NCBI RefSeq assembly: GCF_030116705.1
Contig: NZ_JAOTIK010000003.1
Span: 1 to 64,000, forward strand
From: Streptomyces sp. ML-6
Lineage (GTDB): Bacteria; Actinomycetota; Actinomycetes; Streptomycetales; Streptomycetaceae
DNA: 64,000 nt
Direction: 5' to 3'
Shown here piece after piece: positions 24,178 through 34,800 of this stretch. Position 1 is the first letter of the stretch. Every line of letters begins with the position of its first letter. Under the pieces are notes generated by a model. The model worked only from the letters and a program-made list of their open reading frames with translations. It searched no databases and was not told the DNA's origin. The position numbers were made by a program, and so were the translations under genes.

Positions 24178-25355
24178 GTGGTACGGCACGTTGTGGTGGG
24201 GGACCTGAGGGTCCAGCGGATCGAGCGGAAGGACGGGCAGCGGTCATGGACGATCGTCTGGCCCGAGGGAACACTGCACGCGGAGGCGGACCGGTTCCTG
24301 CGTGAGCACGAGGGCTCGGGCACGCAGAGGACGTACGCGTACTACCTGGTGGACCACCTGCGGTGGCTGGAGCGCGAGTGCCTGGCCTTCGACACGGTCC
24401 AACTGCGTGACCTGGAACGGTATATGGGGATCGTCGGCGCCGAGGTCCGCATACCGCTCGGGGAACCGTGGCGGGTGGGCAAGCGCCCCTACGGCCGCTC
24501 GGCGCTGTCGACCGCGGCGGCCTGCTTGAAGGGCTTCTACCTGCAGCAGGCTTCTCGCGGCATCAACGGCGAACTCGGCAAGAAGCTCGACAAGTCCCGT
24601 CTGCCGACGCGGGCCGACAAGCGCCGCTCGTTCCTCGGGCACGTGAAGAACAAGCTGCCGACCAACCCACTGGCACCGAAGGGGCCGCACCGCCGGCACC
24701 CGAAGATGCTGCCGGAAAAGGCCAGGGAGAGGCTGCTGGGGACAGTGAACGCCGCCCGGGACCGGCTGGTTATCGACTGGCTCGCCGACGGCGGACTTCG
24801 GATCGGCGAACTCTGCGGGCTGCACCTGGTCGACCTGCACCTGCGCGAGAACGCGGCCTGCGGCGAGTGCCGCACCCGCACCTGCACGTCTGCCACCGGC
24901 CCGGCAACCCGAACCGGGCCGAGGCCAAGACCAAACATCCCTGGCGGGTCGAGCGCGGGACGGTGACCGGCGGGCTGATCAAGCGGGTCAGCCCGGCGAT
25001 GGTGCACTCCTACTTCGAGTACATGACGACCGAGTACCCGCGGGGCGCCGGGCACGGCATGCTCCTGGTCCAGCTGCACGGCGCCGATAGCGGCCAGCCG
25101 TGGGCTCCGGTCGGCGCCCGCCGGATGCTCGGCCGGGCCGGGAAACGCGCCGGGTTGGGGCTGGTGAAACCCCATGCCTTCCGGCACACCTTCACCTCGG
25201 CGGTTCTCGATGCCGCGGACGGCAACACCCTGATCGCCCGGGACGCCGGCGGCTGGGCGTCGGCCGCGATGGTCGATGAGGTCTACGGGCACGTCGATGT
25301 CCACGACCCGGTCTTCGATGCCGCGCTTCGCACGGTCTGGGGTGAGACGAAGTGA
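24178..25355 (+). pseudogene. tnpA: Tyrosine recombinase TnpA-like, frame-broken
   Basis: The gene starts at GTG behind GGAGGA (an ATG at 24100 is a longer alternative) and would encode about 392 residues. The N-terminal part is a SAM-like core-binding domain (TQRTYAYYLVDHLRWLEREC). Catalytic motifs are Arg in DGGLRIGELCG, HAFRHTF and the Tyr of DEVYGHV. The Cys-rich stretch ENAACGECRT and the rest lie in different frames: one base is missing at the CCC run 24875-24877. After correction the frame ends overlapping the next GTG. It would act with the next two genes in excision and integration. Confidence 0.75.
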
Positions 25356-27973
25356 CCGCGAACTCGCTGCTGCCCCTCTACACCGAACGTTCCGACCGCG
25401 AGGGCCGTGACAGGCTGGAGATCCTCACCGCGCTGATCAGTGCCCCCTTTTTCGACCCGATCTTCCGTGGAGTACTCGTCCGGGTTCCCCAAGACCACTC
25501 CGTCTACCAGTGGGGATGCGTCGTCGGCGCCTGCGAACGCGTCCGCTCCGGAGGGACGGACCTGTGCTCCAACCATCTCCGGCAGTGGGGAAAGGCGCGG
25601 GAATCGGGCACGACCCGGGCGGAGTTCCTCACTGCGGCACAGCCGCTGTCCCGGGCCGAGTTCGAGCGCGAGGGCCCGTGCTCGATCTGCCCCGATCGGC
25701 CGGCGGAGCCGCGAACCGACCTGCGGTTGTGCCGCGCCCACTACAGCTCCTGGAAGTACTACGTCGCCCCGCGCGATTCCGGGGCGGACTTTGAGCAGTG
25801 GGCTGCTGAACAGGAGCCCCGCGGGGGTTACGGCAACTGCAAGGTCACGGTCTGCCCCGGGCTGGCGGAGTCGCCGCTGGGTTTGTGCAGCTGGCACTGG
25901 CACCGTTACAAGCGCGACCGCCGCCCCGGCGGGGCGGCCCTTCCGGCCAGCTGGTGGCAGCGATACGAGAGCCAGGGACGCTCCGTCCCCGTCTCCTGCA
26001 CGGACGAGAACGCCTTCCGCACCTGGTGCGCGAGGGTCGATCCGGCCCCGAGGCCGGGACTGGTCAACCTGCGCGGTCTGCGGCCGCTGCTGCGAGCCGA
26101 GATCCAGTACACCCTGTTCGCCCACACCCAGCAGGACCGGCACAGCATCTGGCGCCTGGACTGGATCCAGAAGCTCGTCAACCTCGCGCGAGAGCGCGAC
26201 GCCGGCTCGCTGACCGACCTGGACTTGGACGACTTCCCGCGGTTTCACACCTCGATTGTGAAGAAGATGCTCCACTACCTGCGGCTGGTCTACTTCACCC
26301 CCGAGCAGACGCGGGACGCCGGGTTCCTCGAGACCGACCACTTCGGCATCCGCTTCCCTCACCGGGCCAGCCACATCGACCTGACCCGCATCACCCAGCG
26401 CTGGCTGCGTGACCTGCTCTGGGACTACACCGCCGAGCTCATCCGCTCGCCCCACCGCCCACGCACCGCAGTGCCCATCGACGGCATCCGCCGGGCCTGC
26501 ACCGAGCTGAGCGCGTTCATAGAGGTCGACGCCCCCGGCGGCGGCCACGACCCGAGCGCCTTGCGGGTGGAGCACATGCACCGGTTCATCGCCGATCAGC
26601 GCCATCGTGAACGCCACGGGCTGCCCTCGCTGGTGATGAAGGGGCTCTACGGAAAGCCGTCGACGGTCACCTCCGTCACCCGCACCGACGTGTTCAACGG
26701 CGTCCGCAAGCTGCTGCGGAACGCGATGGAGAACGGCGCCGCCGAACGGCTCGGCCTGGACCGCGAGTTCATCATCGCCATGCCATTCGCCGGCGGCGAG
26801 CCGCTGCGAGCCCGGCGTCCGTTTCCCGACGAGGTCGCCCGAGCCCTGGCCGACGAGGCCAACCTCGCCCAGCTCACAGAGCAGTACGACCCCGATGACC
26901 AGGGGATGCGGGACGTCTGGGAGACCATCGTGCTGACCGGCCGCCGCGTGAACGAGGTCCTCAAGCTGCGCTGGAACTGCATCGGCCGCTACGGCGGCCT
27001 GCCGATGTTCTGGCACGACCAGACCAAGGTCGGCAACTACGACACCGCAATCCGTATCCCCGACCGGCTCTACGACCTCCTCGCCGAACGGCAGCGCAAG
27101 ACACTGGACCGGTTCGTCGCCCGGCACGGACGCCGCCCGACCGGCACCGAACGCGCTCAGCTTGCCCTGTTCACCAGCAAGGTCCGCAACCCCGACGGCG
27201 CTACCGCTCTGTCCTACCAGTGGTTCCACCGAAGGTTCCGGGAGTGGGCCACCGAGCTCGACCTCGGCCAGCTCGTCCCCCATCAGGCTCGCCACACTCT
27301 GGCCACCAGCCTGCTTCGGGCCGGGGCGAGCCTCACCCACATCCGCCGCTATCTCGGCCAGGTCTCGGACCGGATGGCCGAGCACTACGTCCACCTGACC
27401 AGCGAAGACCTGGAGAACGTCCTCCAGCACGTCTGGGTCACCGGCCCCGGCACCGCCCAACCCGGCGAACTCCTCGCCGGAGAGACCACCCCACTCACCC
27501 GAGAGCAGGCCCAGGCCCTCGCCATCGACCTCTCACGCCGCAGCACCCCCTCCGAGGGCGGGTTCTGCACCTTCCAGCCCGTCGTCGACGGCGGCGCCTG
27601 CCCCTGGAACCTCGACTGCCACAACTGCGACAAGTTCGTCCTCTCCGGCGCCGACCTCCTCTACTGGCGGCGCAAACGCGAACAGTGGCGGCTGCTGGCC
27701 GAAGGCGCCCCGGACGACGCGATCGCCGACTATCTCCACCGCTACTTCGAGCCCACAGCCCGCGCCATCGACGGCCTGGAGAAGGCCCTGGTCGGCCTCG
27801 GCCTCCTCGGCGACGCCCTCGCCCTTGACCTGCGCAAACCCCAGGACTACTTCCACCGCGTGTGGTCCACGGCCTTCCGCGCCGCCGACCTCGCCGACGC
27901 GGGCGACGACGAGCAGAGCGAGTACAGCGATACGTGCACAACCGACAACGACCCCGAGCAGGACATCGCATGA
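25352..27973 (+). CDS. tnpB: Large tyrosine recombinase TnpB-like with zinc-finger N-terminus
   Basis: An 873-residue protein from GTG overlapping the tnpA stop. Residues 45-195 contain three zinc-finger-like units with a Cys pair, a third Cys and a terminal CxxH (LCSNH, LCRAH, LCSWH). The C-terminal half is a phage-integrase-type catalytic domain: Arg in LTGRRVNEVLKLRW (about 530), HQARHTL (about 645) and Tyr in MAEHYVHLT (about 677). A final Cys cluster (CPWNLDCHNC) and helical tail follow. It is longer than Tn554 TnpB (about 630 residues) because of the finger array. It seems intact. Confidence 0.82.
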   Translation: MTANSLLPLYTERSDREGRDRLEILTALISAPFFDPIFRGVLVRVPQDHSVYQWGCVVGACERVRSGGTDLCSNHLRQWGKARESGTTRAEFLTAAQPLSRAEFEREGPCSICPDRPAEPRTDLRLCRAHYSSWKYYVAPRDSGADFEQWAAEQEPRGGYGNCKVTVCPGLAESPLGLCSWHWHRYKRDRRPGGAALPASWWQRYESQGRSVPVSCTDENAFRTWCARVDPAPRPGLVNLRGLRPLLRAEIQYTLFAHTQQDRHSIWRLDWIQKLVNLARERDAGSLTDLDLDDFPRFHTSIVKKMLHYLRLVYFTPEQTRDAGFLETDHFGIRFPHRASHIDLTRITQRWLRDLLWDYTAELIRSPHRPRTAVPIDGIRRACTELSAFIEVDAPGGGHDPSALRVEHMHRFIADQRHRERHGLPSLVMKGLYGKPSTVTSVTRTDVFNGVRKLLRNAMENGAAERLGLDREFIIAMPFAGGEPLRARRPFPDEVARALADEANLAQLTEQYDPDDQGMRDVWETIVLTGRRVNEVLKLRWNCIGRYGGLPMFWHDQTKVGNYDTAIRIPDRLYDLLAERQRKTLDRFVARHGRRPTGTERAQLALFTSKVRNPDGATALSYQWFHRRFREWATELDLGQLVPHQARHTLATSLLRAGASLTHIRRYLGQVSDRMAEHYVHLTSEDLENVLQHVWVTGPGTAQPGELLAGETTPLTREQAQALAIDLSRRSTPSEGGFCTFQPVVDGGACPWNLDCHNCDKFVLSGADLLYWRRKREQWRLLAEGAPDDAIADYLHRYFEPTARAIDGLEKALVGLGLLGDALALDLRKPQDYFHRVWSTAFRAADLADAGDDEQSEYSDTCTTDNDPEQDIA

Positions 27974-28557
27974 AGACCTCTGCCGTTCCAGAACCCCGCA
28001 CGGCCGCCGCCCTGGCCGCCCGCCGCCACAAGACCGAGACCGCCCTGAAGCGGGTCCGTGAAGCCATCATCCGGCTCCGGCGTGAGAAGGCCCAGGTCAG
28101 CGTGACCGCCGTCGCCCGTCGAGCGGACGTCTCCCGCACCTTCCTCTACGACAATCCCGAGGCCAGAGCCGTCATCGCCTCCGCGATGGCCGAGGCTGGA
28201 GAGCGCCGGACCCAGTTGCTCGCCGACCAGGGCGAGGAACGTGAGGCGACCTGGCGTGAACGCGCTCTGAATGCCGAAGACGCCCTCAAGACCGCTCACA
28301 GCGAGATCCTCGCCCAGCGGAATCGCATCGGTGAACTCATCGGCCAGGTGCGGGACTTGGAGGCCGAATGGGCCGAGGAGGCCGTCCAGCGGATCACTAC
28401 CGAGAACACCACCCTCAAACAGCGAGTCCGTCAGCTCACGGCCGACAACCGCAGCCTTGACGAGCGGCTCAAGGCGGCCCGCTCCAACCTCCGCTTCCAG
28501 GACCGCCGCGTCGCTGACCTCGAAGCCCGGATCGTTGACCCAGCGTCAGGCATCTGA
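27970..28557 (+). CDS. tnpC: TnpC-like DUF6262 protein
   Basis: A 195-residue protein overlapping the tnpB stop by ATGA. Residues 18-60 read KTETALKRVREAIIRLRREK and then SVTAVARRADVSRTFLYDNP, a helix-turn-helix typical of DUF6262 proteins encoded after paired tyrosine recombinases. The C-terminal 100 residues form a long coiled coil (ERALNAEDALKTAHSEILAQ, TENTTLKQRVRQLTADN). In Tn554, TnpC sets orientation and frequency of transposition; the same accessory role is likely here. Confidence 0.8.
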   Translation: MKTSAVPEPRTAAALAARRHKTETALKRVREAIIRLRREKAQVSVTAVARRADVSRTFLYDNPEARAVIASAMAEAGERRTQLLADQGEEREATWRERALNAEDALKTAHSEILAQRNRIGELIGQVRDLEAEWAEEAVQRITTENTTLKQRVRQLTADNRSLDERLKAARSNLRFQDRRVADLEARIVDPASGI

Positions 28558-28580
28558 CCTCGCCTTCGCTCTTCCGGCCT

Positions 28581-28614
28581 CATGGCCCGTTCTCCGTCCG
28601 GTGGACGGGCCATG
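28581..28614. terminator. Bidirectional terminator between recombinase trio and cargo
   Basis: CATGGCCCGT and ACGGGCCATG form a perfect 10-bp stem with a 14-nt loop, between the convergent ends of tnpC and the HNH gene. Confidence 0.65.
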
Positions 28615-28642
28615 TCGGCGTACACGTGAAAGTGGCCTGCAG

Positions 28643-29485
28643 TCACTCCAGGAATCCTCCGTTACAGAAGGCACCATCCGCTGCGAGGGTCCGGTAGGTC
28701 ACGCCTTCCCACCCGTTGGGTTGGACAGCGAGTCGAGTGGCGGCTTCGGCCGCGAGGTATTCGTGCACGAGCTCCTTGCCGCCAGCCTTGAACTGTCCTT
28801 CGAGGGTGTGTTGGATGTTCCTCAGGGTCCGGTTGGCCTGCACTGCGTAGGTCTTCGCCAACCCGAACATAGTGAAGTGGTGCGTGGCCCGGGCTATGAG
28901 GCCCTGCCCCCATGTTGGTGGCGGGGTCACGAAGAACTCCAGCCGCACGGGGGCGTCGTGAATGACTTTGGCCTGCAGCCAGGTCACGTCGTCGATACGG
29001 TCGAGATACGGGTGTAAAGGTGTGGTCTCAACCGTGGTCGGCTTTTGATCGCCTTTGATGTGGTTGCAGTCGCTGCAGGCTGGCACCAGATTGAGTGGGG
29101 CCACGCAAAGAGCGGGGAAGGACATCTTAGGCAGGACGTGGTCGAGCTGACGGACGGTTCCGTGCCCGCACAGGGGGCACCTCTCGTCGACGGGGGCGCC
29201 CATGAGCTTGTCATAGATTAGGCGGCCCTTTTTGGTTCCCCGCATCCCGTTCTCGTACGCCCAGGTCACGGCGGCCTTGTCGTCGATGCCTGGAACCTTG
29301 AACTCGGCGGCTTCCAGGGCGTGCAACGTCTGGCTGTGGGCTGCTTCCCGGAAGCGCTCTCCTGCAGCTTCGACGGCTTCGGCCGCGGCTGTCAACTTCT
29401 CTTGCCGACTGGTGTCCCGGGTGCTGCTCACACATGCGTCGTAGCTCTCGCGGGCTGTCTCGGCGGGGGGCTCCAGCGGCCACAT
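28643..29485 (-). CDS. ptuB: HNH endonuclease, Septu PtuB-like
   Basis: A 280-residue protein. The HNH core is seen as CPLCGHGTVRQLDHVLPK followed by LNLVPACSDCNHIKGDQ: two Cys pairs for zinc, the His of LDH, and the Asn and His of the last helix. This is the arrangement of PtuB nucleases in Septu anti-phage systems, which pair with an ATPase. Its ATG overlaps the ATPase stop (TGATG), so it is translated as the second gene of that operon. The flanking helical regions are longer than in small HNH proteins, which is usual for PtuB. Confidence 0.72.
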   Translation of the reverse strand: MWPLEPPAETARESYDACVSSTRDTSRQEKLTAAAEAVEAAGERFREAAHSQTLHALEAAEFKVPGIDDKAAVTWAYENGMRGTKKGRLIYDKLMGAPVDERCPLCGHGTVRQLDHVLPKMSFPALCVAPLNLVPACSDCNHIKGDQKPTTVETTPLHPYLDRIDDVTWLQAKVIHDAPVRLEFFVTPPPTWGQGLIARATHHFTMFGLAKTYAVQANRTLRNIQHTLEGQFKAGGKELVHEYLAAEAATRLAVQPNGWEGVTYRTLAADGAFCNGGFLE

Positions 29486-31042
29486 CAGCGGCTCTCTCCT
29501 GCGGCCTTGTCTGCGAGGAGGATCCGCACCAGCCCCTTGGCCTCGCCGCCCAGCTGGCCGCCGAAGTGGGCAAGGACTTCTTCGTAGGTGCCATGGGCCC
29601 TGACCGCCCTTTTGACTTCCGCGTAGAAGCCGGACTCCTTCACCTCCAAGCCGAAGATCTCGTGTGTGAGGACACCGACGTTCTCACCGAAAGTCTCGAT
29701 GGTGGGCCGCTCGGCCTGACGGTTGCCCCAACGGCTCAGTTTCCAGATGCAGGAGCGGGGACCTCTTGGAGGACGACAGGGGAGTGGGTGGCGATGACCG
29801 CGACTGCGTTGCGGTCATCCATCAGGTACGACAACGTCCTGATGAAGGAAGATAGGAGCGGTGGGTGCAGGTGGGCCTCGGGTTCGTCTAGGAGCACCAG
29901 GGACTGCTCGGCCACGAGCGTGGCCAGCTTCGTGATGGTCAGCAGCACGATCGAGTGGCCTGAACTGAGTTGGCCAAAGATCCTTCGGGCTGCCTCTTGA
30001 TCGCTCTCCGTGAATGTCTGTGGCGACTGCTCACGGAGGCGTCGAGCGAAGTCATGGACGGGGAGGCGGCGAAATGCGGGTCACTGCTCAGAATGCGCAG
30101 GGCATGGACCCACCGTCCGAGCCGTCCGGCCGCCCAAACCTCTTTGAGGCAACTGGCGAACTCCGAGCCCAGTTGTTCATGTGATTTGGGCTCGCCGAGG
30201 TTGTTCCCAGCGCTAGCGAGCCCCACGTACGCGTACGTGGTCGCTGCGTGGTCGGGGTCGCCAACCACACTGACGAAGGGGTCGAAGGCACTGAAGGTGA
30301 CGGAGACGACGTTGACGAAGGGTTCACCGTCCTCCGCGGTGGGGGTGGGGAGGTGTTCGATTCGGCCGGCATTGACGTCGGCGCGGTCAGGGTGGACGGC
30401 CGCTTGGGCCATGTTGCGCAGCAGGGTGGTTTTGCCGACTCCGTTGCGTCCGATCAGGACGTGAATGTTGCTGGACGGGGTGGTGCGGGGGGTGACCACG
30501 AAGCTGAGTGGCGGGGGCGGCGGGACGTCGCTGTCTGGCGCGGGAACGAGGTAGTTGAAGCGGTACTCGGTGAGCCGGGAACCACCGCTGGCGATGCGCT
30601 TGAACTGGGCCATGACCGTACGCTTCTCGACGCTGCGCAGCAGCGAGAGGGCCGTCACGTCGTATTGGAGGGCGAAGTCCAGACGCTTTGATGAGAGAGC
30701 GATATCACCCAGTCCGATGAGGATCTCCAAGCGTACCTGGGTGCCGAGTTTCCTGATGCTGTCGTAGTACAGGTCGTCTTGGCCCAGGGAGAACAACTCG
30801 GGCCTGCGGAGGGAGTCAAGGTGCTCGAACTGCCCTACGGGGAGGGGACTGGGCCCCGGTTCCTGGGCGCCGAGGGCGATCTTGACGCGGCCCAGGCGCT
30901 GGATCTGTCTGTTTTCGTCCCGAAACCAGAGGTCGTAGCTGGTCTGGTAGCCGTGGTCGTCCCCGGCAACTGGGACGAGGATGGCTTCTTGGGGGCCTTC
31001 GTCCGACGGGGACTGTCGATCGGCTTGGACCACGAATCGCAC
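29485..31042 (-). pseudogene. ptuA: ABC/SMC-like ATPase, Septu PtuA-like, two frame breaks
   Basis: Three consecutive frames together encode about 519 residues. Piece one has Walker A, IGRNGVGKTTLLRN. Piece two has QLSSGHSIVLL (signature), LVLLDEPEAHLHPPLL (Walker B and D-loop) and VIATHSPVVLQEVP. Piece three has CIWKLSRWGNRQAERPTIET and a GENVGVLTHEIFGLEVKESG ending. The breaks sit at G-runs 30060-30063 and 29757-29760, each repaired by one added base. The motif set is that of PtuA-type overcoming-lysogenization-defect/AAA_21-like ATPases that work with HNH nucleases in phage defence. GTG was taken as start; the same frame continues upstream without another start codon. Confidence 0.7.
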
Positions 31043-31308
31043 AGGGTCTCCTGGGAGCCACTCAGGGGCGCCGAGCCTTGACGAAGCGGATGCGGCGCCG
31101 GGACTCGTGAACGGTATCTGGTCCTGGGGCCTGGTAGCGGCGTGTATTCAACTGCCGTGAGTTGAGCCCGTTCATCAATACTCGGCTGAACTTCGGGGAG
31201 TACGCGGACAGCCGTCTCACGAGACCACACAGACGAACGACAGCAACTCTCCATCACGGACATGTAGTCTATGAATCGTCGCAGTTCAGAGCCGGTTTCC
31301 GAGCTCCT

Positions 31309-31320
31309 GCGGTCGGTAAA
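31309..31320. repeat. Right end of Tn554-like element
   Basis: GCGGTCGGTAAA is the exact inverse of the left terminus and directly abuts GTCGACGACATC, where the tnsC frame resumes. Confidence 0.8.
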
Positions 31321-31326
31321 GTCGAC

Positions 31327-31857
31327 GACATCCACTTCATCGACCTGGACCGCCGCGACGGCCTGGCCGTGTCCAACCACCTCAAGTGGCTCGCCAACGA
31401 ACTGCCCGTCACCTTCATCTACGTCGGCGTCGGACTGGCCGAACGGCGCTTCTTTGCTGACGGGTTGAGCGGCAAGAACGTCGCGCTCGCGCAGACCGCC
31501 CGGCGCTGGACCCGCCTCGGTGTCGACCCGTTCCGCCTCGACACCGACCAGGGAAGGCGCCACTGGCGGAGCCTGCTCAAGGCCACCGAGCGTCAACTCG
31601 TCCTGGCCGAGCACCGGCCCGGGATGCTCGGACGCAACGCGAACTATCTTTTCGAACGCACCAGCGGGCACATTGGGTCGTACTTCACGCTGCTCATGCG
31701 GGGCTGCTACCGCGCGATCCGCACCGGCACCGAGGCCCTGACCCGGGATCTACTCGACGGGGTTCGTCTCGATGAAGCCTCCGAACAGGCCCGCCAGCAG
31801 CTGGCCGCCGCGATCGCCCAGCAGGACCGGGCCTCGCGCACGGAGGTGGCGTCATGA
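31327..31857 (+). pseudogene. tnsC: TnsC-like AAA ATPase, 3' part
   Basis: The 3' 176 codons of the split ATPase begin with DIHFIDLDRRDGLAVSNHLK and VTFIYVGVGLAERRFF. These are the end of Walker B, the arginine-rich sensor region and the C-terminal lid helices of TnsC/TniB-type ATPases. It ends EVAS with the stop overlapping the tniQ ATG. An open frame continues upstream into the inserted element, but that extension is inverted-repeat and spacer DNA and not part of the protein. Confidence 0.82.
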
Positions 31858-34800
31858 CGGCGCCGCGAGTACTTCCTCTGCGGGTCACCCCGCTGCCCGG
31901 GGAGAGCCTGGACAGCTGGCTGGAGGCCCTCGGCCGCCGCAGCGGCCTGCCCTTGGCCGCGCTGCTGACCATCCTGGGCCTGCCGCGGGTGTTCACCACG
32001 CGGCTGCTGGTCACCAGCCTGGAGCCGCACGTCCTGCGGAACCTGGAGCACCTCACCGGTCTGCCCGAGCGTCGCCTTGATGCGATGGTCTTCGGCCCCG
32101 GTATGCCTTGGGGCCCGCAGCGCCAACCCCGTTGCCGGTTCTGTCCGCAGTGTCTGGCCGAACGCGAGGGCCGTTGGCTGCTGCGCTGGTGGCTGCCCTG
32201 GGTGTTCGCCTGCACCACCCACCAAGTGCTGCTGCACGACCTCTGCCCGCGCTGCCAGAGCGCTCCGCGACGCCACCTGCCCCGCCAGAACCACCGTCAG
32301 CCCCCGGCCACTTGCCTGCGCAAGCCACTGAGCGAACCCGCCTGCGGCACCGACCTGACCACCGCCCCCGCCTTGGCACTCCCGGCCAGCCATGAGCTGC
32401 TCGAAACTCAGCGCTGGATCGACAGCCTGCTGAACCAGACCGATCTGTCCGAGGCCCACACGGTGTTCTCCGATCTCGACGCCTGCACGGGATGGCTGCA
32501 GCGCGCGGTCCAGGCCGCGGATCTCAAGCCGCTGGGCGACCTCGTGGTCGACGGCTGGGCCGAACAGCCACAGCCGTCCCGCCAGAGCCGACTCATGGCA
32601 CTGTCCCCGACGGTCCGCGGCGTCATCGCCCACACCGCACGCCCCATCCTGGCGGGCACGGACACCGAAGCGATCGACGCCATCCGCGAGCTGCGGCAGC
32701 GAGAAGACCCCACAGGATCACCCACCCCTCACGGCATGGACTTCCACCCCTGGCGTCGGCTCTCCACGGCAGCTCACCGGCGGTTCCTGCAGGCCGCCGA
32801 CCCCCAGATGCGCGTCCTGGACCGGCTCCGTCTGCGGTCGGCCACGCCCCGCGCCGGCTACCCCTCGGCCGAGGCGACCCAGTCAACGGACCGCATCCGA
32901 CACGTTCCCCAAGTGCTCTGGCCCGCCTGGACGGTCCGCCTCATGCCGCACGAGGGCACGGCCGAGGACTACTTCCGGGCCATGGCCTGCGCACTCCTGC
33001 TGCTGCCCGGCGAACCACAGCGCACGCCTCGGGAGATCACCGACCGGCTGCACCCATACTTGTCGGACTCCATGGCCTTCGTACTGCGGCAGATCACCCA
33101 CGCCCATCCCGACGTGATGGTCGCGCTCTGCCGCCTCGCCGATCACCTTGACGAACACGGCAGCACCATCGACTACCAGCGCCGCCGCGACCTCATCCCT
33201 GATGAGCCGATCAGCTACGAGGAATGGAAGCAGTTGTGCTTCGCCACCGGCACGCAGCCAGGCGAATCGCTGCACCGCGCCACGCAGACCCCGCGCTTCG
33301 TCCAGGTCCAGCGCTACCTCCACCAGATGCTGACCGGATCCGACCTCACCTACCCCGCACACCCTCTGGCCTGGCAGAACGCCAGGGACCGCAGCCGCTT
33401 CCTCGCTTTCCTGCCCACCCTCACCCTGGATCAACGCCATGCCCTGCACAGCCACGCACGCAACCTCCTCGAACAACTGGGCATCGACGAGCCCTTGACC
33501 TGGGAGCCGCCCGAAGAGTGCGCCGCTGGTCTGTCGCTGCCCGGCCGTCCGCTCCGCGACATCGATCTGGACGTTCTCAAGCACATCGTGCTCATCGAGC
33601 AGCGCGCTCCCAGCGAAGCCGCCAGGGAACTGAGCACCACCATCACCCATGTCCGGTTCGCGCTCGAACATCTCGGAGCAGAGCCCCAGGAGTGGACCAG
33701 CCGGCATTCGCCCCTGGCCGCCTGGCGACTGCGCGAGCGAGCACGCACGGTCCTCACCCCCGAGTTCCTTGAGCGTGAGTACACCCAGCGAGAGAAGACC
33801 CTCACCCAGATCGCCCAGGAGACCGATCTGCCCCGGCACATCGTGGTCGAACAGGCAAACGCCATCGGCCTGACGATCTACCGCTCCCGGCGCCCCCACC
33901 CCATCGATGAGGACTGGCTACGCGAGCAATACCTCACCCACAAACGCTCCACCTATGACATCGCACAAGCCATCGGAACCGAAGACGAAACCATTCGCCG
34001 CCGCCTCCAGCGACTCGGCATTCCCCTGCGCCCGCGAGGCGTTCACAGCCGGACCGTCATGACCGCGAAGCTCGCCCCCTCCATCCCCCTAGACGTCCGC
34101 GCGGCTGTCGAAGGCACCCTGCACGGCTGGCTCCGGCTCCACCGCTTCCAGATCGCCATGGCCTTCCCGAACCTGACCACCGCCGGCACCTACCTCGGTG
34201 CCATGCAGACCGCTCTCACCACACAGTTCCAACGACTCGAAAACGACATCGGCCACGTCCTCTATCAGCGATCCGTCCAGACCACGCCCCAACACCCCAC
34301 CACACACGGCCAGTCACTGCTGCGACACCTCGACCAACCCGACATCCGAAAGCTCATGCACAACGCCCTTACTCCCAACGAGATCCACCCTCTACCCGAC
34401 GAAACCGTGCTCGCTGAAGCAACAGCAACCTTCCGGCAGCGGCGCCCGCCCGGCCCGCTGAAGCCCTTCGACAGCATCGGCGTCCAGCGCATCCGCGTCC
34501 GCCAGGAAACCCTCACGCTGCTGCACCACCTCCTCCACCACGCCGACAAGGAGTTCTACGGGGCCCAGGTCCACGCTCGAACGGGCCTGGCGCAAGGGTC
34601 CGTCTCAGACCAGCTCCGGCGACTCCGACAAGCCGGTTGGCTGACCAGCCGCCCCGAAGACGACAACAGCTGGATGCGCCGAGCGACACCAGGGCGCGGC
34701 CCCGGACGTCGCATCACCTACTACTCGCTCACTCCCGAGGGCCGCCGCGCCGCAGCCCACGAACTCCACACCCGGGGCATCCCCGCCTCAAGGAATTCGA

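Larger units (their letters stand above)
24055..31320. mobile_element. Tn554-like element with Septu-like defence cargo, inserted in tnsC
   Basis: The ends are an exact 12-bp inverted repeat, TTTACCGACCGC at left and GCGGTCGGTAAA at right. The flanking hexamers are ATCGAC at left and GTCGAC at right. Removing 24055-31320 plus one hexamer restores the tnsC frame. Three genes at the left, two tyrosine recombinases and a small coiled-coil DUF6262 protein, correspond in order to tnpA, tnpB and tnpC of Tn554. That element also leaves no true target duplication but exchanges a short core. The right part carries a two-gene ATPase/HNH cargo on the opposite strand. Confidence 0.85.

Noticed and set aside
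31162..31326. An independent start of the 3' tnsC piece upstream of the joint
   Set aside because: The upstream residues have no TnsC similarity and contain the terminal inverted repeat of the inserted element.
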